From JAHEKO01 sp965212505 (GTDB taxonomy: Bacteria; Acidobacteriota; Thermoanaerobaculia; Multivoradales; JAHEKO01): a stretch of 64,000 bases of DNA. Below the pieces are notes generated by a model. The model saw only the letters and a program-made list of their open reading frames with translations, was not told where the DNA came from and made no database searches. The translations under genes were made by a program, and so were the position numbers. The stretch spans positions 2,232,001-2,296,000 of the forward strand of contig OZ243123.1 of assembly GCA_965212505.1 (NCBI GenBank). The letters are read 5' to 3'. Positions 34,919 through 43,165 of the stretch are shown here, in pieces. Within the stretch, counting starts at the first letter, position 1; each line of letters starts with the position of its first letter.

Positions 34919-35821
34919 ATGTCGGTATACCTTCGAGTCACGAGCCTGACCGCGGCTTTGCTGCTCACCGCCGGAGTGGGTGCAGCACAGGAGCCCGCCG
35001 GGGTCCACCAGATCGCCGAGCACGTTTACAGCTACACCTCCGGCGGCGGGAACCACTCGCTGTTCGTCGTCGGCGACTACGGCATCGCGATCTTTGAGAC
35101 CTATGACAGTCGGCACTCTGAGGCGATGCTCGCTGCGATCCGAGCGATTTCAGACAAACCGATCCGCTACGCCTTTCACAGCCACAACCACTGGGACCAC
35201 AGCAGCGGCGGCCAGGTCTTCCGAGACGCCGGCGCCCAGACCGTGATGCACAAGCTCGCCGCTCAGTGGCTGACGGCGCACCCCGGACGTGACACGACAA
35301 CGCCAGACATCGTCTGGGAGGGCTCACGCCGCGACTTCGTCGTCGGAGACTTCACTGTGGAGTTACGCTATCTGGGCCTCAACCACGGTCTCGGCATGAC
35401 GGTCTTCACGATCCCCCGCTACCGAGCGGCGTTCCTCGCAGACCTCGTCAACCCGAACCGAGTCATGTTCTCGGTCGTACCCGACTTCAACATCGGTGAG
35501 TGGGAGCGCAGTCTCACTGAGGTCTTGGAGCTCGACTTCGAGATCGCCGTATGCAGCCACAACGAACTGCCGCCGATGGAGGCCAAGAAGGGTTGCACGA
35601 AGGGCCACGTCGAAGAGGAGCGTCAGTTCATTCGCGACCTTCGTACTGCAATCCTGGCGGAGTTCGAGAAAGGGACGTCGTTCCTCGAGGTTCCGAAGGC
35701 GGTCCGGCTACCCCAGTACGAAAGCTGGGTCGGCTACGACCAGTGGTTGGAGATGAACACGCTTCGGCTGATGACGGACCTCTGGATGGGCCCCTTCCCC
35801 TGGCACCCCCCAGGCGACTAG
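34919..35821 (+). CDS. Secreted metallo-beta-lactamase-fold hydrolase
   Basis: A 300-residue exported MBL-fold enzyme. The ATG at 34919 follows GGGAG by eight bases and gives the signal peptide MSVYLRVTSLTAALLLTAGV (cut after GAAQ). The zinc motif HSHNHWDHSSGG near residue 90 provides HxHxDH. The later His/Asp ligands appear in LNHGLGM and FLADLVN. The layout resembles SoxH/quinoprotein-relay-like periplasmic MBL proteins. Substrate unknown; a beta-lactam is unlikely. TATAGT at 34869 may be its -10 box. Confidence 0.85.
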   Translation: MSVYLRVTSLTAALLLTAGVGAAQEPAGVHQIAEHVYSYTSGGGNHSLFVVGDYGIAIFETYDSRHSEAMLAAIRAISDKPIRYAFHSHNHWDHSSGGQVFRDAGAQTVMHKLAAQWLTAHPGRDTTTPDIVWEGSRRDFVVGDFTVELRYLGLNHGLGMTVFTIPRYRAAFLADLVNPNRVMFSVVPDFNIGEWERSLTEVLELDFEIAVCSHNELPPMEAKKGCTKGHVEEERQFIRDLRTAILAEFEKGTSFLEVPKAVRLPQYESWVGYDQWLEMNTLRLMTDLWMGPFPWHPPGD

Positions 35822-35844
35822 CCGAGCGCCGGAATCGTAGGCAC

Positions 35845-35866
35845 GTGGTGTCGAGACCACTAAGAT
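35845..35866 (+). promoter_or_regulatory. Inverted repeat and -10 box before mscS
   Basis: GTGGT-GTCGAG-ACCAC (35845-35860) is an inverted repeat directly followed by TAAGAT (35861-35866), a likely -10 box about 25 bp before the mscS start. A repeat abutting the -10 could bind a regulator. Confidence 0.35.
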
Positions 35867-35891
35867 CGACCACCGAGGGAGGTTTGCGCGT

Positions 35892-37013
35892 ATGGATCAG
35901 TTCATCCCCGAATCGATGACCCAACCCATTCTTTGGGGTGTTCCGATGGGCCGCTTTCTCGCGGCGGTCGGGTTGATCTTCGTCGGGCTGGTCGCTCGCC
36001 GCCTGATCAAGTGGGTCTTCTCGGCGCTCCTGCGACGGAAAGCCGCCAAGACCGCAATCGAATGGGACGACGACGCGGTCGAGCTACTGCCGGCACCGCT
36101 GGCGACGATCGTGGTGATCTTCCTCTGGTACCTCGCCGCCGTCATGATGGCCCTCCCCGAGGAGCCGTTCAACATACGGATCTACGTCTACCAGGGCCTC
36201 AAAGCGGCGATTGCGGTGGCCGGCACATGGCTCCTCTTTCGCTTCATCGACGTCACGACGCTCGGACTCGAGCGGCTCGCCGCCCGTTCGGACACCCGAC
36301 TCGACGACCAGCTGATTCCGCTCGTCCGCAAGACCGCCAAGGTCGCCCTCGGAGTCACCGCCGCGGTGATGATCCTTCAGAACCTCGGCTACTCCGTCAC
36401 CAGCCTCATCGCCAGTCTCGGTGTCGGCGGTCTGGCGCTCGCTCTGGCGGCGAAGGACACGGTGGCGAACTTCTTCGGCTCGGTCGTGGTCTTCGCCGAC
36501 CGGCCGTTTCAGATCGGCGACTGGGTCGAGTTCGACGGCATCGAGGGGACGGTCGAAGAGATCGGCTTCCGAACGACCCGGGTCCGCCGCTTCGACAAGT
36601 CGCTCGTGACGGTACCCAACCAGGCGTTCTCGATCACGCCGATCACCAACCACTCGGCCCGACCGATGCGCCGCGTGTTGATGAACGTAGGCCTCACCTA
36701 CGAGACCGGTGCCGAGCAGATGCGGAGCTTCCTCGCGGAAGCGCGAAAGCTCGTCGCGGAGCACCCCGGGATCGACCCCGGTACTCAGCTCGTTCATTTT
36801 GTCGAGTTCGGCGACTCGTCGCTCAACCTAATGCTCTACTGCTTCACCTCGACAGCGGAGTGGGCCGCCTTCTTGGAGACTCGCGAAGAGCTGATGCTGA
36901 AGCTGATGGATCTGGTCGAGCGGCACGGGCTGGAGATGGCATTTCCGACGAGAACGGTCTATCTGCGCGACGAGCAGTGGGCGCAGAAGAACGCCACTCC
37001 ACAGGCCCCCTAG
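35892..37013 (+). CDS. MscS-family mechanosensitive channel
   Basis: A 373-residue inner-membrane channel that opens on membrane tension. Four or five hydrophobic helices occupy residues about 15-175. The pore helix has the small-residue pattern GVGGLALALAAKDTVANFF. The MscS beta domain follows (FADRPFQIGDWVEFDGIEGT, VTVPNQAFS), then the cytosolic alpha/beta vestibule. GGGAGG precedes the ATG. Single gene. Confidence 0.92.
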   Translation: MDQFIPESMTQPILWGVPMGRFLAAVGLIFVGLVARRLIKWVFSALLRRKAAKTAIEWDDDAVELLPAPLATIVVIFLWYLAAVMMALPEEPFNIRIYVYQGLKAAIAVAGTWLLFRFIDVTTLGLERLAARSDTRLDDQLIPLVRKTAKVALGVTAAVMILQNLGYSVTSLIASLGVGGLALALAAKDTVANFFGSVVVFADRPFQIGDWVEFDGIEGTVEEIGFRTTRVRRFDKSLVTVPNQAFSITPITNHSARPMRRVLMNVGLTYETGAEQMRSFLAEARKLVAEHPGIDPGTQLVHFVEFGDSSLNLMLYCFTSTAEWAAFLETREELMLKLMDLVERHGLEMAFPTRTVYLRDEQWAQKNATPQAP

Positions 37014-37086
37014 CTCCGGATTTCAGAAGGGAACCAGCTCGTCCGTCAAAGACGGCAGACAGCCTGTCCCTGATCCACTGATTCCT

Positions 37087-37212
37087 ATGGTGCTCGGCCT
37101 ACTGGTTCCGTCTTTCGTGCTCGTCGGCCCGCTCTCTGCGGTGACCTATGAATTGATGAGCGATGCCGCCTTGATCGAGCAGGCGAAGATGTCTCCGAGT
37201 CCTCGAACGAGG
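37087..37212 (+). pseudogene. Possible N-terminal remnant of a secreted protein
   Basis: The frame opens with a signal-like stretch (MVLGLLVPSFVLVGPLSA) followed by VTYELMSDAALIEQAKM. That resembles the first residues of a class of secreted acidobacterial proteins that begin with a serine/aspartate-alanine-leucine motif (recalled, not searched). After about 40 codons the frame becomes Ser/Arg-rich and runs antisense into the MT-A70 gene, so it is probably decayed. It may equally be chance. Confidence 0.25.
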
Positions 37213-37243
37213 CGACGATTACGATGCCCGAGTAGTTCCGCCG

Positions 37244-37873
37244 CTAGCGCCGGAGGGCCTGCGCCGTCGATTCGTCGCCGTCATACGACGGATGCACCTC
37301 GCGTCGATCGAGGTAGGTCTCGAGCTCGTCGCCCCACTGCACCCAACCGTCTCGCGGTTCCCGAGCAAACAGCTCGAGATAGGGCCCGGGGCTGCACGAC
37401 TCGACAATCTCGTACATCCCCGAGGGCTTGCGCGAGTGTTCTCGTTTGCGGGAGGCGTGGAGATTCACCTGCCGGCGGCCCGGCGGGAGTGTGCGCAGCT
37501 TGCCCCTGACGCCAAAGAGCACCAGCTCGGTGACGTTGCGGAAGTAAAAGCCCACCCCCCTACCGTCGGGCCCGCCGTCCTTGCGCACCTTGTACCAGAC
37601 GACATTTGTTTTGTAGGTGAAGCCCCACGCCTCGAGCACCGCGAGTCCGTCGCCGAGGAGTGCGTTCGGCACCCAGAGATAGAGGTGGGAAGGCTCCTCG
37701 GCGTGCTCGGCGACCGGCAGAGCGCAGATCTCTTCGGTGGTGAGCGTTTCGTAGCGCTTCAGGCGTCCGTGCTCGGGAGCAACCTTTCCGGTCCGGTTCT
37801 GGAAGCGCCACGGAGGATCGGCGAGGATCGTCGAAAACTTCTGGCCTTGCACGAGGCCGGGCAGGCGGTCCAT
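37244..37873 (-). CDS. MT-A70 family adenine methyltransferase
   Basis: A 209-residue SAM-dependent N6-adenine methyltransferase. The catalytic DPPW lies at residues 19-22 in STILADPPWRFQNR, and HLYLWVPNALLGDGLAVLE and the SAM-binding EHSRKPSGMYEIVE follow. Bacterial members mostly methylate DNA, often as orphan or phage enzymes. No restriction endonuclease gene is adjacent. It lies 10 bp downstream of the GNAT gene on the same strand, with the order NDH-2, GNAT, methyltransferase. Confidence 0.88.
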   Translation of the reverse strand: MDRLPGLVQGQKFSTILADPPWRFQNRTGKVAPEHGRLKRYETLTTEEICALPVAEHAEEPSHLYLWVPNALLGDGLAVLEAWGFTYKTNVVWYKVRKDGGPDGRGVGFYFRNVTELVLFGVRGKLRTLPPGRRQVNLHASRKREHSRKPSGMYEIVESCSPGPYLELFAREPRDGWVQWGDELETYLDRREVHPSYDGDESTAQALRR

Positions 37874-37883
37874 AGGCGGCGAT

Positions 37884-38612
37884 TTATGCTAGCACTCCAT
37901 CGTCCGCGTCGAGAGCCTGTCGCTGCCGCCCTCGAGCGTCGAAATTCTCCGGCTCGAGCCACGTTTCGAACCGCCTCTTCAACGCCGGCCACTCGCTGTC
38001 GACGACCGACAGCCAACGCGTGTCGCGATTGCGTCCCTTGTAGACGATCGCCTGTCGGAAGACGCCCTCAAAGCGGAAGCCGAGCCGCACCGCTGCGCGC
38101 TCGGACTCTTGGTTGAGACTGTCCGCCTTCCACTCGTATCGCCGGTAGCCCAACTCAAAGGCGTTGCGCATCATCAGGTACATCGCCTCCGTCGAGGCCG
38201 TCGTGCGCTGGAGGCCGGGCGAATAGCAGATGTGGCCCACCTCGATCACTCCGGCGGTCGGATTGATTCGGCAGTAGCTGGCGACGCCGAGCGCACGGCC
38301 GGAGTCCGCGGTGTCGCGAACCGCGAAGAACATCGGGTCGGTTCCCGTACAGTAGCCCTCGAGCCAGGCGCGGTACTCGGAGGACGACTCGAACGGCCCG
38401 TACGGCATGTAGGTCCAGATACCGCCCTCTCGATCCCTCGCGAACGCCTCGAAGAGCTCGTCGGCATGGACCTCGGGATCGATCGGTTCGACGCGGCACC
38501 AGCGCCCTTCCAACGGACGCCGGGGCGGGCGGGACGGCGCCACCCAGCCGTCGATCGGCTCCCCGATCAGTTGCCCGAGCTCGTTACGGCGCGGTGTCCG
38601 CCCGTCAGGCAC
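37884..38612 (-). CDS. GNAT acetyltransferase, RimJ/RimL-like
   Basis: A 242-residue N-acetyltransferase. It reads WTYMPYGPFESSSEYRAWLE, VGHICYSPGLQRTTASTEA (acetyl-CoA region) and YRRYEWKADSLNQESERAA, typical of the RimL-like group that includes plant-type and yeast-type N-acetyltransferases. The start is a GTG at 38612 with GGAG upstream, overlapping the end of the NDH-2 gene; the frame is open 13 codons more inside that gene. Substrate unknown: a protein N-terminus, an amino acid or a small molecule. Confidence 0.85.
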   Translation of the reverse strand: MPDGRTPRRNELGQLIGEPIDGWVAPSRPPRRPLEGRWCRVEPIDPEVHADELFEAFARDREGGIWTYMPYGPFESSSEYRAWLEGYCTGTDPMFFAVRDTADSGRALGVASYCRINPTAGVIEVGHICYSPGLQRTTASTEAMYLMMRNAFELGYRRYEWKADSLNQESERAAVRLGFRFEGVFRQAIVYKGRNRDTRWLSVVDSEWPALKRRFETWLEPENFDARGRQRQALDADDGVLA

Positions 38613-39909
38613 GTGGCTCCGTCGATACGTCTTCAGTCGAGGCGTTCGCAATGATGCGAGCCCCCCGGCCTCGGGTGAAGTAGCTGTAGGCCCACTGTAC
38701 GAAGACCAGCGCCCGATTGGTGTAGCCGACCAGATACATGATGTGGACGAAGAGCCACAAGAGCCAAGCCGGGTATCCCGAGAAGCGCACGAAGCCCAGA
38801 TCAGCCACTGCTGCCGCCCTTCCGATCACCGCCAGACTCCCCTTGTTCACGTAGCGAAATGGGCTCACCTTCTTGTCGCCGAGGCGACGCCGGATGGCAC
38901 GTGCTGCGTAGCGCCCCTGCTGCATGGCGACCGGAGCGATGCCGGGCAGAGGCTGCCCGTCTTCGTCGGTCAGCGCGACCATGTCGCCCAAGACGAAGAC
39001 CTCCGGTCGCTCCGGAATGGTCAATCTCTCGGATGCGAGAATCCGTCCCGCTCGATCGGTCTCAGCTCCAGCCGCCTGCGCTAGAAGGCCCGCGAGCGGC
39101 GAGGCTTGGACACCGGCCGCCCAGAGGACCGTCGCGCTCTCGAGCCGAGTTCGCTGGTCCCCGGCGAGTAGCTCGACGCCCCCCGCGTCGACCGACTCGA
39201 CGCGTGTACCGAGACGAACGTCGACGCCCAGACGCTCGAGGACTCGAAGCGCCTTCTTCGAGAGCTCGGCCGGATAGACCGGAAGCACGCGATCGGCGCC
39301 CTCGACGAGAACTACGTGGGCCTCTGCAGGTGCGAACCGACGGAATTCGTGGCGGAGGGTGTGTCGCGCGAGCTCGCCGATCGCCCCGGCGAGCTCTACT
39401 CCGGTCGGTCCTGCGCCGACCAGAACGAAGGTCAGCAGCCGCCGCCGCTCGTCGAGGTCGTCCGTCAGCTCGGCACTCTCGAACGCGGTCAGAATCCGGC
39501 TACGAATCTCAGTCGCGTCCTCGACGTCCTTGAGGCCGGGGGCGAACGGTTCCCAAGGCTGGCCGAAATAGTGATGTCGCGCGCCCACCGCCACGATCAG
39601 AGTGTCGTAGACGACAACTCCCTGGTCCGTGAAGACCTCCTGCGCCGCGAGGTCGAAGCCGGTGACTTCGCTCAACAGAACGGTGGTATTTCGCTGACGC
39701 TTCAACACCTCCCGCAGCGGCGCACAGAGGTCGGCCGGCGAGAGCCCTCCGGTCGCGACCTGGTAGAGCAATGGCTGGAAGAGGTGGAAGTTCCGCCGGT
39801 CGATCAACGTCACTTCGACCGGCGCTCTCCCCAGACCCCGAGCGGCGTTCAGTCCCGCAAAGCCGCCACCCACGATCACCACGCGATGTCGAGTCATGCC
39901 CTGGCTCAT
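38605..39909 (-). CDS. ndh: Type II NADH:quinone oxidoreductase
   Basis: A 434-residue FAD enzyme that oxidises NADH and reduces membrane quinone without pumping protons. The first Rossmann motif is VVIVGGGFAGLNAARGL and the second is VLVGAGPTGVELAGAIGE. The FAD-contacting VFVLGDMVAL lies near 310. A hydrophobic C-terminal helix (YPAWLLWLFVHIMYLVGYTN) anchors it. GGAGG lies six bases before the ATG at 39909; a second ATG at 39897 is possible. First gene of the run with GNAT and MT-A70. Confidence 0.93.
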   Translation of the reverse strand: MSQGMTRHRVVIVGGGFAGLNAARGLGRAPVEVTLIDRRNFHLFQPLLYQVATGGLSPADLCAPLREVLKRQRNTTVLLSEVTGFDLAAQEVFTDQGVVVYDTLIVAVGARHHYFGQPWEPFAPGLKDVEDATEIRSRILTAFESAELTDDLDERRRLLTFVLVGAGPTGVELAGAIGELARHTLRHEFRRFAPAEAHVVLVEGADRVLPVYPAELSKKALRVLERLGVDVRLGTRVESVDAGGVELLAGDQRTRLESATVLWAAGVQASPLAGLLAQAAGAETDRAGRILASERLTIPERPEVFVLGDMVALTDEDGQPLPGIAPVAMQQGRYAARAIRRRLGDKKVSPFRYVNKGSLAVIGRAAAVADLGFVRFSGYPAWLLWLFVHIMYLVGYTNRALVFVQWAYSYFTRGRGARIIANASTEDVSTEPRA

Positions 39910-39989
39910 CGGCCCCCTCCACGGAGAGCCTACGACATCCTGACGCTTCTGCGTACGACTTCCGGCGACTCCCTGGTAGGCTCGCTCGA

Positions 39990-40003
39990 TCGATTCGAAT
40001 CGA
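39990..40003. promoter_or_regulatory. Perfect 14-bp palindrome before the small membrane protein gene
   Basis: TCGATTCGAATCGA is a perfect palindrome in the ndh/membrane protein divergent region, just after a possible -10 box TAGGCT (39977-39982) and 29 bp before the ATG at 40033. Position and symmetry suit a repressor operator; the regulator is unknown. Confidence 0.35.
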
Positions 40004-40032
40004 AGCACGCGAGGGAACAAAAAGGAGCCGCA

Positions 40033-40473
40033 ATGCTACGCAATGTCCTGGGAGCTGTCGGTGGATATATCGCGATTGTCGTCGTCGCCATGGCGGGAAT
40101 TGGGGTCGCATGGTTGGTGCTCGGCGGGAGCGGCGCCTTCGACGGAGAGGGCCCAGCGCCTTCGACAGCCTGGCTGGCCGGCAACCTGATCACCGGCTTC
40201 ATCGCGGCCATCGTGGGCGGCTGGCTGGCTCACAAGATCGGTCGCTCGTTGACCGCCGTCAAGATTCTCGTCGCCCTGCTCCTGATCCTCGGCGCCTACA
40301 TGGCAATCACCGCTGACGGCTCCTACGCCCGCCGCGAGCCGGTCGACAAGCCGGTCGCCGAAATGAGCTTCTTCGAAGCGGGCCAGCACGCCAAGCAACC
40401 CTCCTGGTACAACTTCCTGATTCCGGTCGTCGGTGCTGTCGGCGCTCTCGTCGGCGGTCGAAAGAGCAGCTAG
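40033..40473 (+). CDS. Small membrane protein of unknown function
   Basis: A 146-residue inner-membrane protein with four hydrophobic segments: GGYIAIVVVAMAGIGVAWLV, a second near 45-65 with Gly-rich GFIAAIVGGWLAHKIG, a third near 75-93 and a C-terminal FLIPVVGAVGALVGG. AAAGGAG lies six bases before the ATG. No named family was recognised. It is followed after 39 bp by the Ser/Thr kinase gene, and a GGCGGTACCGCC palindrome lies between them. Confidence 0.7.
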   Translation: MLRNVLGAVGGYIAIVVVAMAGIGVAWLVLGGSGAFDGEGPAPSTAWLAGNLITGFIAAIVGGWLAHKIGRSLTAVKILVALLLILGAYMAITADGSYARREPVDKPVAEMSFFEAGQHAKQPSWYNFLIPVVGAVGALVGGRKSS

Positions 40474-40512
40474 CCGCTTGCTGGCGGTACCGCCGGCTGG
40501 TCGGAGACAGCC

Positions 40513-43161
40513 ATGATCGGTCAAACCCTCGCCCACTACAAGATTCTCGACAAGCTGGGCGAAGGCGGGATGGGCGAGGTCTACCTAGCCGAGGACGGCG
40601 AGCTGGGTCGTCGCGTGGCTCTCAAGGTGCTTCGTAGCGACACCGCGGAGGACGAAGAGCATCTGGAACGCTTTCGTCGCGAGGCGCGGGCGGTCGCGGC
40701 TCTCAATCACCCGAGCATTGTGACGATCCACTCGGTTGAAGCCGCCAGACTCGACCAGCAGAGCGATCAGCCGGCGATTCACTTCCTCACGATGGAGCTG
40801 GTCGACGGCGTCGGTCTCGACCACAAGATCCCCACCGAGGGACTCCCGCAGGACAAGATTTTCGAGCTCGCGATTCCACTCTCGGACGCCCTCAGCGCGG
40901 CGCACAAGCAGGGCATTACCCACCGCGACTTGAAGCCGGCGAACATTATGCTCACGCAGGATGGGCGCCTGAAGATCCTGGACTTCGGGCTCGCCAAACT
41001 CGCTCACGACGGTGCGGACGACTTCGAGGCGACGCAGGCGTTGACCCAACCCGGCCTGGTCGTGGGGACCGTCCCCTACATGTCTCCCGAGCAGGTCGCC
41101 GGCGAGCCCGTCGACCATCGCACCGACATCTTCGCCCTCGGGGTGATCCTCTTTGAAATGGCCACAGGCCGGCGACCGTTTGCGGCCCAGAATTCGAGCC
41201 ACCTGATCTCCGCGATCTTGCGCGACGAGCCGCCCTCGGTAACGGAGATTCGGGGCGAGCTCCCCTTCCACTTTGGACGGATCGTGCGGCGCTGCCTCGA
41301 AAAGGATCCCGATCGCCGCTACCAGTCGGCGCTCGACGTGCGGAACGAGCTCGAGGCGTTACGCGACGAAGTCCACTCGGGAATGGTCACGGCGGTCAGC
41401 GAAGCGACACCCCGACCAGCACCGGAGCCGCGCTCTGACTCGAAAGCAAAGCTTGGCCTACTCAGCCTCGGGCTCGTCGCAGCGGCGGTGGCCGGCTGGT
41501 TCTTCCTGCGCAGCGCGAGCTCTCCAGCACCCAGCGACCAGGCCACCGCGCCGGGCCCCAGCGCGGTCGTCGTCCTGCCCTTCGAAAACCTAGGGCCACC
41601 CGAGGACGAGTACTTCGCCGCTGGCATCACGGAGGAGATCACTAGCCGACTCGCGACGATGTCCGGAGTTCGCGTGATCTCGCGCAACAGTGCGATCCGC
41701 TACTCCGGCACCGACAAGACGCTCCAGCAGATCGGCGAAGAGCTCGCCGTAGATCACGTTCTCGAGGGCAGCATCCGGTGGGCGAAGTCCGACGAGGCGA
41801 GCCGGGTCCGCATCACGCCGAGACTGACCCGCGTGCGAGACGACTCTCAGATCTGGTCGCAGGCCTACGACAAGGTCTTCGAGGACGTCTTCGAAGTTCA
41901 GTCGGACATCGCCGACCGCGTCACTGAGCAGCTCGGCGCCACCCTCCTCTCGCCGCCCGAGGAGGAGCGCCCGACCCAAAATGCCGAGGCCTACCAGGCC
42001 TACCTCCGAGCGCTCGATCTTCGCCGAGCCGCCACTCTCGACCAACTGGAGCTTGCGGTCGACATGTTCGAGCGAGCGGTCGAGCTCGACCCTGACTTCG
42101 CGCAGGCTTGGGGCCAGCTCGCTTGGATGAGCTCGCAGCGCCACTTCAACGGCGACTTCCGCCGCGACTGGCGGGGCCGCGCGGACGAAGCGATCGAGCG
42201 TGCCCTCGCGCTCGCTCCAGACGACCCGTTGGTTCGACTCGCTGAGGGCTTCTACCACTACTACGGCTATCGGAGATTCGAGCGCGCGCTTGAGATCTTC
42301 GAGAGTGTCGTCGAGGAGCGGCCGAACAACGCCGAGGCGCAATCTGCCGTAGGCTACATCTACCGCCGTCAGGGCGAGTTCCATCGTGCCCTCCAGCAGC
42401 TCCTGCTCGCCTCGACTCTCGACCCGCAGAACGCCGACCTCCTGAACGCGCTCTCCGAGACCTACGGCGCTGTGCGTAACCTCGAGGCGGCCCTCGATGC
42501 AAGCGAGCGGGCGATCGTGATCGCTCCCGATCAACCCCAGCACTACCTTCGCAAGGCCGCCCTCCAGGTGCTCCTCTCAGGCAACACCACCGAGGCTCGC
42601 CAAACACTGGAAAGCGCTCCGAGCGTCAGCTGGCTCTACACGCAGTGGGTGCAACTCGACTGGCTCGATCGCGACTTCGACTCGGCGCTCGCGCGCATCC
42701 GCCAGCACACACCGACAAACCCCTTCGACGAGTTCAACGTGCCGATGAACCTCGCCTTGACCCACCACATGAGCGGTGACAAAGAGGCGGCACGGCCTCG
42801 TTTGGTGGAATCGCTGGATCGCGTCGAGGCCGCCCTCCAGACCTCTCCCGATCAACCCGATCTGCTGCGCGCACGTGCCGTGCTGGCGGCGCTCCTCGGC
42901 CGGCGCGAACCAGCGCTCCGCGACATCGATCGGGTGATCGAGATGACGGAATCAGATCGTTATGCCGGTCCTAGCGCAGTGGAGGCGAAGGCGATGCTTC
43001 TCGCAGCCCTGGGACAGACCGACGCGGCGGTCGACCTGCTCGAGGAGCTCCTCCAGGTGCACTACAGCGATGCCCTGACCCAGAGAATGCTGGCTCTCCA
43101 TCCTCTCTGGGATCCGTTGCGCTCGAACTCACGGTTCGAGGCGCTGCTCTCGCAGAACTAA
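40513..43161 (+). CDS. Ser/Thr protein kinase with TolB-N-like and TPR domains
   Basis: An 882-residue transmembrane kinase. The kinase domain (about 9-275) has Lys38 in VALKVL, HRDLKPANIML near 137 and DFGLAKL at 157, so it should be active. A transmembrane helix lies near 312-333. The outer part begins AVVVLPFENLGPPEDEYFAA, a FlgO/TolB-N-like domain (about 350-480). At least six TPR repeats (about 490-860) follow, for example FAQAWGQLAWMSSQ and AEAQSAVGYIYRRQGE. GGAG lies before the ATG. This kinase-TolB-TPR design is frequent in Acidobacteriota; targets are unknown. Confidence 0.9.
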   Translation: MIGQTLAHYKILDKLGEGGMGEVYLAEDGELGRRVALKVLRSDTAEDEEHLERFRREARAVAALNHPSIVTIHSVEAARLDQQSDQPAIHFLTMELVDGVGLDHKIPTEGLPQDKIFELAIPLSDALSAAHKQGITHRDLKPANIMLTQDGRLKILDFGLAKLAHDGADDFEATQALTQPGLVVGTVPYMSPEQVAGEPVDHRTDIFALGVILFEMATGRRPFAAQNSSHLISAILRDEPPSVTEIRGELPFHFGRIVRRCLEKDPDRRYQSALDVRNELEALRDEVHSGMVTAVSEATPRPAPEPRSDSKAKLGLLSLGLVAAAVAGWFFLRSASSPAPSDQATAPGPSAVVVLPFENLGPPEDEYFAAGITEEITSRLATMSGVRVISRNSAIRYSGTDKTLQQIGEELAVDHVLEGSIRWAKSDEASRVRITPRLTRVRDDSQIWSQAYDKVFEDVFEVQSDIADRVTEQLGATLLSPPEEERPTQNAEAYQAYLRALDLRRAATLDQLELAVDMFERAVELDPDFAQAWGQLAWMSSQRHFNGDFRRDWRGRADEAIERALALAPDDPLVRLAEGFYHYYGYRRFERALEIFESVVEERPNNAEAQSAVGYIYRRQGEFHRALQQLLLASTLDPQNADLLNALSETYGAVRNLEAALDASERAIVIAPDQPQHYLRKAALQVLLSGNTTEARQTLESAPSVSWLYTQWVQLDWLDRDFDSALARIRQHTPTNPFDEFNVPMNLALTHHMSGDKEAARPRLVESLDRVEAALQTSPDQPDLLRARAVLAALLGRREPALRDIDRVIEMTESDRYAGPSAVEAKAMLLAALGQTDAAVDLLEELLQVHYSDALTQRMLALHPLWDPLRSNSRFEALLSQN

Positions 43162-43165
43162 GCGC

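Noticed and set aside
37213..37509. C-terminal part of the plus-strand open frame starting at 37087
   Set aside because: It runs antisense through the MT-A70 gene with Ser/Arg/Pro-rich, motif-free sequence.
40483..40494. GGCGGTACCGCC palindrome as a terminator between the membrane protein and kinase genes
   Set aside because: No T-tract follows on either strand, and the kinase gene has no clear promoter of its own, so read-through is likely.
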